Of a stretch of DNA of 13,803 bases, positions 6,245 through 13,803 are shown one piece after another. The notes under the pieces were generated by a model, which saw only the letters and a program-made list of their open reading frames with translations, ran no database searches and was not told where the DNA came from. The position numbers and the translations under genes are program-made. The stretch is taken from positions 1-13,803 of the forward strand of contig QHTY01000159.1 of the NCBI GenBank assembly GCA_003220985.1, given 5' to 3'. The stretch is from Gemmatimonadota bacterium (GTDB taxonomy: Bacteria; Gemmatimonadota; Gemmatimonadetes; Gemmatimonadales; GWC2-71-9). Every line of letters begins with the position of its first letter. Positions within the stretch are counted from its first letter, which is position 1.

Positions 6245-8788
6245 ATGCTAATCCTGCGGGCACCGCTCCTGCTGGTGGCCGCGCTCCACACCCACCAGGT
6301 TCCGCGAGACACCGTCCCCCCCGAGCCGGTGGTGATCGACCTGCGCATCGGTCGCATCACGGGCACGACGGTCCAGGCGTATCGCGTGCGTTCGGAGGTG
6401 TTGCTCCCCCTCTCGCAGTTCTTGCAGCTCGCCGAGATCCGGCATCGTCTCACGCCGGATGGACGACTGGAAGCGACGGTCGATCCGGGCAACCGTCACA
6501 TTGTGATCGATCCCCGCAGCGACTCGATGGAGTACGGGGATCATCACGTGCGCATCGAGCGCGAATTCATTCGTTTCGAAGCCCCGGAGCTCTATGTGGG
6601 CAGTGAGCGACTGGGCGACCTGCTCGACCTGATGTTCGTGGTGGACTGGTCCGACCTGACCGCGACGGTGGTGGATCCGAGCAGTCTGCCCATCGCGCGC
6701 CGCCTCCGCCGCGAGGCGGCCCGCGACGCGTATCTGCGACGTCCCGACGCCATGCACGCCGACGTCACCTTGGGCCTGCAGCGGCCATCCTGGGACGGGG
6801 TCGTCCTCGATTACTCGCTGTTCTCGCCGTCGACCGATCCAGTTGCCGGATCGACGTACGCGGTCGGCCTGGGCGCCGATGTCGGCGGCGGCTCACTCGA
6901 AATGCTGGGCCAAAGCGTGGGACCAGCCGAGCTCGGTCGCATGCACGTCGACGCGTCCTGGACCGGCGTGTGGCGCGAGAATCGCTGGGTCAGGCAGCTG
7001 CACGTGGGTGACGTGCCGTCCTCCGGCCCGCGCTCACGCGCGCTCGAGGGACTCGCGGTCACCAACGCGCCGTTCGTTCGCCCGTCGCTGATCGGCTCGC
7101 TGCGCTACGCGGGCAGTCTCGAGCCGGGATGGTCTGTCGAGGCTTACCGCGGGGGCGAGCTCGTCGCCTTCGATTCGGCAAGCGCGAGCGGCGGGTTCGC
7201 GATCGATCTGCCGGTGCGCTACGGCGAGAATCCGGTCGACTTCGTCGCCTACGGTCCGTTCGGCGAGATCCGCGAGTTCAACCGCACCTATCGGGTTTTG
7301 GCGGAGCTGCTCCCGGCCCGCCGGTTCGAGTACGGCCTGTCGGGTGGCCGCTGCCCGCAGCCGTCATTCACCTGCAACGCCACCGGCAATCTCGATCTCC
7401 GCTATGGTGCAAGCCGCCGCTGGACGGTGCAGGGCGGCCTGGACCAGTTCTGGCGCGATTCGCTCCCGGATCGCACGCACCCGTACGCGGCGCTCGTGGG
7501 CAACCCCAGTAACGCCTGGGCGATACAAACCGAACTCGTCGGTGCCGGACTCGCGCGCGGCGCGCTCAAGTATGAGCCATCCGTGGATCTGCGATTCGAG
7601 GGCGAGTACGTGCATTTCGCGCATGACTCGGCATCCGTGCTTGCCGTGCCTGGTCTGCAAAACCAGGTGACGCTCTCCGGATTCTGGCGGCCCGCCACGA
7701 GCCACGGGTTTTTCTTCTTCGACGGGCGCTTCGAGCGCATCCAAAGCGATGCCGGCGTGCTGACGCGGACGCGGCTCGGCGCGTCGCTGCAGTCGGATGA
7801 AGTGCGGCTCTTGCCTTATGTGCGCACCGAGCACGGTATGGCCGCCGGAAACCAGGCGTTCGCTGGCGTGTCGACGTTCATGATGCCGCGTCCCCGCTGG
7901 GGGGCATTTCTCAGCCAGACGCTGCTTCGCACCACCACGGAAATCGAACGCCAGGCCGGCCTGGCGTCCTGGTCGGCGTTCGCGGCGCACTCGATCGGGC
8001 GGGGAGTACGGCTCGAGGTCGGGGCTCATTGGCTGCGCGGAGACGCCGGGCCGACCTACACGATCACGATCACGTCGTACTTCTCGGCTTTGCGCGGCGT
8101 CACGTCTGTCTCCGCGCCACCGGGGCAGCCGATTGCGGCGACGCAGTTCTTGCAGGGATCCGTCCTGTGGGACCGCCGCACCGACCGCCTCGGCGTCGCG
8201 CCCGGCCCGTCGCTCGAGCGCGCGGGACTCTCCGGTCGCGTGTTCATGGACCTGAACGCCAACGGAATCCGCGAGGTCGGGGAGCCGGCCGTCGCGAACG
8301 CGCGCGTCCTGGTCGGGTCGTTGTCCGCGCGGTCCGATTCGACGGGGGCGTATCATGTCTGGGATCTCGTGCCGTTCGAGCCCGTCATCGTCAGCCTCGA
8401 CTCGCTGTCGCTCGAGTCGCCGCTGCTCGTGCCGTTTTTCGCGCGCACCAGCATTGTCCCCGGTCCGAACCGGTTTCGGAGCCTCGACATCCCGGTGGTG
8501 GAGGCGGGTGTCATCGAAGGACGTGTCGTTCGCAATGCGTCGGGTGTCGGCGGTGTGACGCTGCTGCTCGTCGACCGTCAACGAGGCGTACAGCGCACCC
8601 TGGTGACGTTCAACGATGGCGGATTCTATCTGATGGGCGTGAAGCCAGGTGACTACGAGCTCTCCGTGGACGGTCGCGTGCTCGACGCTCTGGCGCTCGA
8701 CGCCCAGCCGCTGCGATTCACTCTGGCGCCGAGTGCGAACGGCATCGGACGCGAAGGGTTGGAGATTCGGCTTACGTCGAGGTTTTAG
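6245..8788 (+). CDS. Usher-like outer-membrane pilus assembly protein
   Basis: 847 residues, the size of a pilus usher. The N-terminus is hydrophobic but a weak signal peptide (about 1-19). Residues 25-160 form a soluble domain. The segment around 300-355 (GGFAIDLPVRYGENPVDFVAYGPFGE, shown here only by its ends in meaning) resembles the beta-sandwich or plug region of CS1/TcfC-type ushers. About 355-640 is a run of amphipathic strands fit for a transmembrane barrel; two cysteines in GGRCPQPSFTCN may close a loop. From about 660 there is an SdrD/Cna-B-like domain with MDLNANGIREVGEP, a possible calcium loop. From about 753 there is a second beta domain of the carboxypeptidase-regulatory type. 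Two C-terminal beta domains are also the usher plan, though of other folds. It is the last gene of the operon and overlaps the convergent histidine kinase gene by 17 bp. Role: secretion and assembly of the DUF4402 subunits. Confidence 0.7.
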   Translation: MLILRAPLLLVAALHTHQVPRDTVPPEPVVIDLRIGRITGTTVQAYRVRSEVLLPLSQFLQLAEIRHRLTPDGRLEATVDPGNRHIVIDPRSDSMEYGDHHVRIEREFIRFEAPELYVGSERLGDLLDLMFVVDWSDLTATVVDPSSLPIARRLRREAARDAYLRRPDAMHADVTLGLQRPSWDGVVLDYSLFSPSTDPVAGSTYAVGLGADVGGGSLEMLGQSVGPAELGRMHVDASWTGVWRENRWVRQLHVGDVPSSGPRSRALEGLAVTNAPFVRPSLIGSLRYAGSLEPGWSVEAYRGGELVAFDSASASGGFAIDLPVRYGENPVDFVAYGPFGEIREFNRTYRVLAELLPARRFEYGLSGGRCPQPSFTCNATGNLDLRYGASRRWTVQGGLDQFWRDSLPDRTHPYAALVGNPSNAWAIQTELVGAGLARGALKYEPSVDLRFEGEYVHFAHDSASVLAVPGLQNQVTLSGFWRPATSHGFFFFDGRFERIQSDAGVLTRTRLGASLQSDEVRLLPYVRTEHGMAAGNQAFAGVSTFMMPRPRWGAFLSQTLLRTTTEIERQAGLASWSAFAAHSIGRGVRLEVGAHWLRGDAGPTYTITITSYFSALRGVTSVSAPPGQPIAATQFLQGSVLWDRRTDRLGVAPGPSLERAGLSGRVFMDLNANGIREVGEPAVANARVLVGSLSARSDSTGAYHVWDLVPFEPVIVSLDSLSLESPLLVPFFARTSIVPGPNRFRSLDIPVVEAGVIEGRVVRNASGVGGVTLLLVDRQRGVQRTLVTFNDGGFYLMGVKPGDYELSVDGRVLDALALDAQPLRFTLAPSANGIGREGLEIRLTSRF

Positions 8789-11342
8789 CCGCCTCGGCGA
8801 CCTCGTGCAGGACGGCCTCCAGCTTGGAGAAATCGTAGGGTTTGACGAGCGACGGGACGCCGGCCTCGCGCAGCAACGTGGACGTGTCCGCGGCGAAGGT
8901 ATCGCCCGTCGTGAAAATCAGGCGACGCACCATGGCCGGGTGATCGCGGCGCAGCTGCTCCAGGAACTCGCCGCCGCTCATGCCGGGCATCCGGACATCC
9001 GAAACGATCACGTCGAAGCGCTCGCGTCGCAGGACCCGCAAGGCATCGCCGCCGTCTTCCACCGCCACGATGTGCATGCCACGACGCTTCAGAAAATTCA
9101 CCACGGCCCGCCGCAGCCCTGCTTCGTCATCGATCAGCAACACCGACAACCGTCCGTCTGGCGTCCGCCGCTCCCGGATCGCCGCCGCCGTCGGCGGTGT
9201 CGCCCGCTGCCGCGTGCGAGCGTCGCGCGGCAGGACCACCGTGAATGTCGCGCCCTGTCCCGGCGCCGACTCGACCGAGATGCGACCGCCGTGATCATGC
9301 ACGATGCCGTAGCAGATGGAGAGGCCGAGTCCCGTGCCCATGCCTTCCGGTTTGGTCGTGAAAAACGGATCGAAGATTTTTTCCTGAATGCCCGCCGGGA
9401 TGCCGGGCCCGGTGTCCGCGAGTTGCAGCCAGACGCCGTCGTCGCCGGCGGTCGCGGTACGGATCGTGATGGCGCGCCGGTCTCCCCCCGACACCGTCGT
9501 GAGAGCCTGCTCGGCGTTGATGAGCAGATTGAGCAGCATCTGCTGCACCTCCGACCCGTTCGCCCAGGCCTTGGGATTGGCGTCGTCGAGATCGAGATTC
9601 ACGGTGATATTGAGCGTCGTCAGATAGTAGGAGCGGAGCGCGAAGGTGCGGCGGACGATTTCGTTGAGCTCGACCAGCGTGCGCTCCTTGCTGCCGGCGC
9701 GGGCGAACGCGAGGAGATTGGAGGTGATGCGGCCGATGCGCGACGCCTCGTCGTACATCATCTGCACCGTTTCTCGCTGCTCGGGCGTGAGCTGATCGAG
9801 GAGCAGCGTCTGCGCGAACCCGGAGATGATCGCCGCCGGATTGTTGATCTCGTGCGCGACGCCGCTCACGAGCTGACCCATGGCGGCGAGCTTCTCCGCT
9901 TGCTGCAGCTGCGTTTGCGCGCGGCGCTGGTCGGTGATGTCTCGCACCAGCGCCAGGACCTTGGGAATCCGGCCCCCTTCCCGTACCGGTGCGAGCAACA
10001 CCTGGCCGGTCCCCTCGCTGCCGTCGGGCCGGTGAAACGGCACCTCGAAGCGCCGGAGCTCGCCGTCGAACGCCGCCACCAGATTCTCGCGCGCGATGCG
10101 GGACGCCGTGCCCTCGAGCCATCCAAAGGCCAGGCGTCTTCCGCCCGCGTTTTGTACGTCACCCGGGAAGGCGTTCACGAGGGTCCGACCGGCCGCGTTC
10201 TCGTCGAGGACGTAGCCATCGCGATCGACCACCGTAATCGCATCCGGCACTGATTCCATCACCAAGCGCAGATTGCGCTCCGCCGACGCGGTTGCCCCCA
10301 GCGAGCTCATGAGCGAGCGCGTCTGATGGGCGACTTCGTCCTCGAGGATGTGGGCATAGCGGCGGCTCACGCCGAGGGAGTAGAGCACGCGTGCCGCGAC
10401 GATCGCCATGCCGATGCCGATGAGGACAGCGGCGTCGCGCTGGGGGGCGGGCTGCATCAGGGCGACGATCGCCATGCCGGTCATGGCGGCGAGCCCGAGG
10501 ACCAGCGCGACGAACCGCGCGGCGGCGCTCGCTTCCGGCGCGGTGGTGCGCCCGCCCTGGAGATGCAGCGCGTAATCGGGTGCGATCGCCGCGGCGGCGC
10601 CGATCAGCAAGAGTCCGGCGTCCCAGGTGAGGTCGAGGGCGCCGCCGGCTCGGTACGTGCCTCGCAGCGCGACGACGGCGTAGACCTGGTTGCCCACACC
10701 AAAGGCGATCACACTCGGGAGCACGAGGGCCGCCGTCGCCGCGGGGAATGCCGGTCGACGCAACATTTGGATCAGGATCATCCACAACACGGCGACGGCC
10801 CCGGCGGACCAGGCGATACTCGTCAGGAGTCCCAGGGTGGGAACCGGCGTGGCACCCGTCAGCAGCGGTTCGAGCAGGTACTCGTAGGCGAGTGCGCCGA
10901 CGGCGAACGTCACGAGCGCGGCGTCGAGGAATAGCTCAGGATCGCCGCGGCGCGTCGTCTGACCGCGCACCAGCATCATGACGCCGGCGATCAAGCAGAC
11001 GTAGATGCCCAGATACCCGATGTCGGCGAGCGATGGATAGGGCGGCGGCGTCCCCCGTACGAGGTCGAAGTAGTTCCACACCAGCTGGCCGGCGAGGAAC
11101 GAGGCACAGCCGGCGCCAATCCAGCGCCACGCGCGACGTTGCTCCGATGTGGTGACCCGGCGGGACGACGTAAAGCAGGCGACCGCCGCGAATGCGGCCG
11201 CCCAGGTCCAGCAGGCATCCGCGCTCAGGACGAGGGCGCGGGGGTCGTGCGATGGAAACGCATAGAGCAACACCATCGCCACCAGCGACCCCATAGCGAT
11301 GCTGAACAGCACGCGCGCGGACCGGCTCAGCGGCGGCAACAT
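8772..11342 (-). CDS. Hybrid sensor histidine kinase with multi-pass membrane sensor, PAS and receiver
   Basis: An 856-residue hybrid kinase. Residues 1-325 hold about eight to ten membrane segments with the motif PYPSLADIGYL near 102-112, known from uncharacterised sensory membrane regions of signalling proteins. A PAS domain follows (about 355-475, ending in RDITDQRRA). The dimerisation helix has His497 in VAHEINNP, of the NtrB-like kind. The ATPase domain has an N-box with Asn609, DTGPGI (643-648), FDPFFTTK (657-664) and GTGLGLS (669-675). The C-terminal receiver (about 732-850) has Asp738/Asp739/Glu740, phospho-acceptor Asp782, Thr811/Thr812 and Lys834. All catalytic residues are present. 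There is no DNA-binding output, so phosphate probably passes to another protein. ATG 11342 has GGAGAG about 9 nt upstream. The signal is unknown; its place beside the pilus operon invites, but does not prove, a regulatory link. Confidence 0.92.
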   Translation of the reverse strand: MLPPLSRSARVLFSIAMGSLVAMVLLYAFPSHDPRALVLSADACWTWAAAFAAVACFTSSRRVTTSEQRRAWRWIGAGCASFLAGQLVWNYFDLVRGTPPPYPSLADIGYLGIYVCLIAGVMMLVRGQTTRRGDPELFLDAALVTFAVGALAYEYLLEPLLTGATPVPTLGLLTSIAWSAGAVAVLWMILIQMLRRPAFPAATAALVLPSVIAFGVGNQVYAVVALRGTYRAGGALDLTWDAGLLLIGAAAAIAPDYALHLQGGRTTAPEASAAARFVALVLGLAAMTGMAIVALMQPAPQRDAAVLIGIGMAIVAARVLYSLGVSRRYAHILEDEVAHQTRSLMSSLGATASAERNLRLVMESVPDAITVVDRDGYVLDENAAGRTLVNAFPGDVQNAGGRRLAFGWLEGTASRIARENLVAAFDGELRRFEVPFHRPDGSEGTGQVLLAPVREGGRIPKVLALVRDITDQRRAQTQLQQAEKLAAMGQLVSGVAHEINNPAAIISGFAQTLLLDQLTPEQRETVQMMYDEASRIGRITSNLLAFARAGSKERTLVELNEIVRRTFALRSYYLTTLNITVNLDLDDANPKAWANGSEVQQMLLNLLINAEQALTTVSGGDRRAITIRTATAGDDGVWLQLADTGPGIPAGIQEKIFDPFFTTKPEGMGTGLGLSICYGIVHDHGGRISVESAPGQGATFTVVLPRDARTRQRATPPTAAAIRERRTPDGRLSVLLIDDEAGLRRAVVNFLKRRGMHIVAVEDGGDALRVLRRERFDVIVSDVRMPGMSGGEFLEQLRRDHPAMVRRLIFTTGDTFAADTSTLLREAGVPSLVKPYDFSKLEAVLHEVAEAAKTST

Positions 11343-11391
11343 CTCGAGGACTCTCCGCGCCTAAATTATGCGCATTATGTTAGCCCGCCAA
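11343..11391. promoter_or_regulatory. Very short divergent start region with AT-rich island (possible shared promoter)
   Basis: Only 25 bp separate the histidine kinase start (11342) from the first possible isomerase ATG (11368). The AT-rich stretch CTAAATTATGCGCATTATG (11361-11379) stands out in GC-rich surroundings. It offers -10-like hexamers on both strands: TAAATT on the plus strand and CATAAT twice on the minus strand. It contains the 8-bp palindrome ATGCGCAT. No good -35 element is visible for either direction. Transcripts may be leaderless or nearly so. Confidence 0.35.
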
Positions 11392-12714
11392 ATGAACCTG
11401 CTCGGGTGGATGCGTGCGCCTGAGGAATCGCTCGCGCACTGGGACGATCATGCGACGCTGGCGGCGGCGGTTCGGGCCGACGGGCTGTCGCGCACGCTCG
11501 TCTGCGGCATGGGCGGCTCGAGCCTCGTCGCCGACGTGCTCGCCGCGACGTTCGACGTCAGGAGCCTGCGCGTGCTCGACAGCACAAATCCTGACGCCGT
11601 GCGAGCCACGGGTCAGGGCGACCTCGGCGACACGCTCTTCGTTATCTCCAGCAAATCCGGCAACACGATCGAGACGCTCGCGTTCTATCACTATTTCGCG
11701 GCGCGCGCGCGGCCCGAGCAATTCGTCGCGATCACCGAGACGGGCACGCCGCTCGCCGAGATCGCGCGCGCCCGAGGGTTTCGTGCGGTCATTCCGCACC
11801 CGCCCGATGTCGGCGGCCGCTATTCCGCGCTCACCGCGGTCGGGATGGTGCCTGCCGCCTTGAGCGGACTCGACGGCCGCACGTTGCTCGAGCGGGCGCG
11901 GGGCGTCAACGTCGGTGCCGCCCAGGTGATGGGCACCGGGATCGCCGACCGGGCACGGACCGGACGGGACAAGCTGTGCCTGAGTCCGCCGCCCGGGATC
12001 GCCGCGCTCGCCAACTGGATCGAGCAGCTCATCGCTGAGAGCTCCGGCAAGGAAGGTCGCGGCATCATTCCAGTCGTGCAGGAGCCAAACGGTGGCTCTG
12101 TGGTCGACTCGCAAACCGTTGGTCCGGACATGTTCTCGGCCGATCCGCTCGACCTCGGCGCCGAATTCCTGCGGTGGGAGTACGCGACCGTGGCGTTGTG
12201 CGAACGGTTGGGGGTCAACGCGTTCGATCAGCCGGATGTCGAGGAAGCGAAACGGCTGGCACGCGCGGAGTTGGAAGGCGGTCGCAATGCAGGGGCGGAG
12301 CATGCTGCGCCCCTACCCACGCTGACACCGGCGCAGCTGCGTCAACGCGCCCGACCCGGTGACTACTTCGCGATCCTCGCGTACGTCCCGCCCACAGCCG
12401 ACGTCTTTGGCGAGCTCCAGAAGTTGCGCGCCGCCTGGGGCCGCACGCTCCGCTGTGCGACGACGCTCGGCTTCGGTCCGCGCTACCTGCACTCGACCGG
12501 TCAGCTCCACAAAGGGGGACCCGACAGCGGTCTCTTCCTCGTCATCACGACCGACTTCCGCGACGACATCGAGATTCCGGAGATGGGCTGGACCTTTGGC
12601 CAGCTGCATCACGCGCAGGCACGCGGCGATGTGCGCGCGCTGCTCGCGCGCGGACGACGCGTGGCCCACGTGCATCTCTCGAGTCTCGCGGACTTGTCAC
12701 AGCTGATGCCGTGA
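11368..12714 (+). CDS. Phosphoglucose isomerase, transaldolase-fusion type, as a stand-alone protein
   Basis: 448 residues matching the isomerase half of bifunctional transaldolase/glucose-6-phosphate isomerase proteins. It interconverts glucose 6-phosphate and fructose 6-phosphate in the cytoplasm. Sugar-phosphate (SIS) motifs are GMGGSS (47-52) and SSKSGNT (94-100). PGI signature 1 appears as DVGGRYSALTAVGM (147-160). EQLIAESSGKEG (219-230) holds the expected catalytic Glu. HSTGQLHKGG near 376 is typical of the fusion family. No transaldolase domain precedes it; the gene starts just after the divergent kinase. Three in-frame ATGs (11368, 11377, 11392) are possible starts and none has a Shine-Dalgarno; 11392 begins the segment MNLLGW. 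The stop overlaps the alpha-mannosidase GTG start by 4 bp, so they form one operon. Some PGIs also act on mannose 6-phosphate, which would suit the neighbour, but nothing here shows that. Confidence 0.88.
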   Translation: MRIMLARQMNLLGWMRAPEESLAHWDDHATLAAAVRADGLSRTLVCGMGGSSLVADVLAATFDVRSLRVLDSTNPDAVRATGQGDLGDTLFVISSKSGNTIETLAFYHYFAARARPEQFVAITETGTPLAEIARARGFRAVIPHPPDVGGRYSALTAVGMVPAALSGLDGRTLLERARGVNVGAAQVMGTGIADRARTGRDKLCLSPPPGIAALANWIEQLIAESSGKEGRGIIPVVQEPNGGSVVDSQTVGPDMFSADPLDLGAEFLRWEYATVALCERLGVNAFDQPDVEEAKRLARAELEGGRNAGAEHAAPLPTLTPAQLRQRARPGDYFAILAYVPPTADVFGELQKLRAAWGRTLRCATTLGFGPRYLHSTGQLHKGGPDSGLFLVITTDFRDDIEIPEMGWTFGQLHHAQARGDVRALLARGRRVAHVHLSSLADLSQLMP

Positions 12715-13478
12715 CGACAACCACCTACATCTTTCATCTCATACCGCACACGCATTGGGACCGGGAGTGGTATCTCCCGCGTGCCGCCTTTCACGCGCGG
12801 CTGATCCCGATGCTCGATGAGCTCATCGAGCGGCTCCAAGGCGACACGAGCTTCCGCACCTTCCTGCTCGACGGCCAGACGGTCATTGGGGAAGACTATC
12901 TCCGCGCGCGGCCCGAACGCGAAGCCGACATAAAGGCGCTCGTGAAGACGGGACGCTTGCAGGTCGGACCCTGGTATGTCCTGGCCGACGAGCTGATTCC
13001 CTCGGCGGAATCACTCATCCGCAATCTGCTGCTCGGCTCGGCCGATGCCGAGCGTCTCGGCGGCAGACTCGACGTACTCTATTCCCCGGACGCGTTCGGG
13101 CATCCGGCCGTCCTCCCAACGCTGGCGCGGGAATTCGGACTGAAATACGGCATCCTGTGGCGGGGGCTGGGCGGCCGGCCGGGACAGGCGCGCGACTTCT
13201 TTCGCTGGCGGGGCGCGGACGGGGGGGGCCGCGAGATGCTGCTCTGGCACCTGCCGCCGGACGGCTACGAGATCGGGGCGGCCTTGCCGGGCGCCGGCGC
13301 GAGCCGGCAAACACATCCCCTTCTTCGTCGGCGCCGATCATCACGCGCCACATCCCTCCCTCGCGCGCCTGCGCGACCTGCTCGCCGATCTCGAGCCCAC
13401 GAGCGCGTTCCGCATCTCTCGGCTCGACGAGTTCTTCCAAGCGGCCGACAGCACGCCGGCGCAGGCCGTCGCCGGTGA
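12711..13478 (+). CDS. GH38 alpha-mannosidase, N-terminal part (frame broken near 13290)
   Basis: The catalytic N-terminal part of a glycoside hydrolase family 38 alpha-mannosidase. IPHTHWDREWY (residues 11-21) carries the zinc ligands His15 and Asp17. SPDAFGHP (126-132) carries the presumed nucleophile Asp127. Family resemblance runs through LLWHLPPDGYEIGAALP (about 176-192) and then stops. From about residue 193 to the stop the product is low-complexity Arg/Ser/Ala sequence, because the true frame has shifted. There is no signal peptide, so the enzyme would be cytoplasmic, like MngB-type mannosidases. GTG 12711 overlaps the isomerase stop by 4 bp, and the active-site motif follows at once, which fixes the start. 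Either the gene is a pseudogene or the sequence has an error here. Confidence 0.85.
   Translation: MTTTTYIFHLIPHTHWDREWYLPRAAFHARLIPMLDELIERLQGDTSFRTFLLDGQTVIGEDYLRARPEREADIKALVKTGRLQVGPWYVLADELIPSAESLIRNLLLGSADAERLGGRLDVLYSPDAFGHPAVLPTLAREFGLKYGILWRGLGGRPGQARDFFRWRGADGGGREMLLWHLPPDGYEIGAALPGAGASRQTHPLLRRRRSSRATSLPRAPARPARRSRAHERVPHLSARRVLPSGRQHAGAGRRR
13284..13310. repeat. GC-rich inverted repeat at the mannosidase frameshift
   Basis: TTGCCGG (13284-13290) is mirrored by CCGGCAA (13304-13310) with 13 nt between. The spacer holds the perfect 10-bp palindrome GCGCCGGCGC (13291-13300). The structure lies exactly where the reading frame of the mannosidase changes. Confidence 0.6.
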
Positions 13479-13803
13479 GCTGCGGTCGTCGCAGGGCTAC
13501 ACCTGGACGTTGCAAGGCGTGCACGGCACGCGCACGCCGCTCAAACGCCGCCACGGGCAGATCGAGCTGTGGCTCGAGCGGATCGCCGAGCCGCTGGCGG
13601 CGCTGGTCCGGCTGGCGGGTGGACGCGATCGCCGCCCGATTCTCGACTCCGCGTGGCGCACCATCCTCCGCACACAGTTCCATGACACGATCGCCGGGTC
13701 CACCGCCGATCCCGTCGCCGCCGCGGCGGAATGCCGACTCACCGAGGTCGCCGCGTACGCCGGGGAGGTGACGCGTGGGGCGTTGTTGGATCTCGCGGGT
13801 CAC
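13303..13803 (+). pseudogene. GH38 alpha-mannosidase, continuation in the shifted frame (partial)
   Basis: In the frame one base later than the N-terminal part, 167 codons run open from about 13303 to the window end and clearly continue the same enzyme. They start with HIPFFVGADHHAPHP, resume the GH38 catalytic domain, and go into the helical middle domain. There GYTWTLQGVHGTRTPLKR and FHDTIAGS (the usual HD-x-I-x-G-S motif) can be seen. No start codon of its own is expected. The join lacks roughly ten or more residues that relatives usually have between the GYEIG-type segment and the DHH segment, judged from family memory. A deletion of a length not divisible by three, rather than a single-base slip, therefore seems likely. 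Whether the break is biological cannot be told from this sequence. Confidence 0.75.

Noticed and set aside
7364..8581. 405-codon minus-strand open frame inside the usher gene
   Set aside because: It is a high-GC shadow: the product is Arg/Asp-rich with no domain or signal peptide, while the plus strand continues an operon with overlapping starts and stops.
8649..10253. 534-codon plus-strand open frame
   Set aside because: It is antisense to the HisKA, ATPase and receiver domains of the histidine kinase, which are unmistakable. It also overlaps the end of the usher gene in another frame.
11380..12303. 307-codon minus-strand open frame
   Set aside because: Antisense to the phosphoglucose isomerase, whose SIS and PGI motifs are clear.
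13221..13228. Run of eight G residues in the mannosidase gene as a phase-variable tract or cause of the frameshift
   Set aside because: GH38-like sequence reads in the same frame on both sides of the run, so the frame break lies further on, near 13284-13310.
13015..13803. 262-codon minus-strand open frame at the window end
   Set aside because: It is antisense to both parts of the GH38 gene. That it spans the frameshift is due to GC bias; its product has no recognisable features.

Overview
This is a GC-rich (roughly two thirds G+C) chromosomal segment from a Gram-negative, diderm bacterium. The Gram-negative reading rests on an outer-membrane usher-like barrel with a periplasmic PapD-like chaperone. 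High GC, Hanks-type Ser/Thr kinases, GTG starts without clear ribosome binding sites and the style of the small secreted proteins suggest Gemmatimonadota or a neighbouring deep phylum such as Acidobacteriota. That is an inference; no marker gene here settles it. I saw no rRNA, tRNA, CRISPR array or transposase.

Layout. (1) 1-1757, minus: a Ser/Thr kinase whose C-terminus runs off the window. It has two kinase folds in tandem, the first lacking key catalytic residues (a pseudokinase) and the second apparently intact. (2) 1822-2100, plus: a possible small, very basic protein built on repeated paired arginines. (3) 2087-3121, minus: a YdjM-like membrane protein. 3194-3466, minus: a small secreted protein. 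(4) 3467-3819: a long regulatory gap with a near-perfect sigma-54 (-24/-12) promoter and an inverted repeat about 110-150 bp upstream of it. (5) 3820-8788, plus: a five-gene pilus operon in the order DUF4402 pilin, DUF4402 pilin, PapD-like chaperone, DUF4402 pilin, usher-like barrel. A strong hairpin lies between the first two genes. (6) 8772-11342, minus: a hybrid sensor histidine kinase whose 3' end overlaps that of the usher gene. (7) 11368-12714, plus: a phosphoglucose isomerase of the type usually fused to transaldolase. It starts only 25 bp from the histidine kinase start and overlaps by 4 bp a GH38 alpha-mannosidase gene. The mannosidase gene is frameshifted near 13284-13310, at a GC-rich inverted repeat, and runs off the window end.

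How it works together. The most coherent system is an atypical chaperone-usher pilus. A sigma-54 holoenzyme would need an enhancer-binding activator, probably bound near 3573-3615, to start transcription. The intergenic hairpin could then hold the first pilin transcript above the downstream assembly genes. The second pilin lacks about 12 residues at the mature N-terminus compared with the other two, so it may be a chain-end subunit. The PGI-mannosidase pair looks like a separate sugar-metabolism operon.
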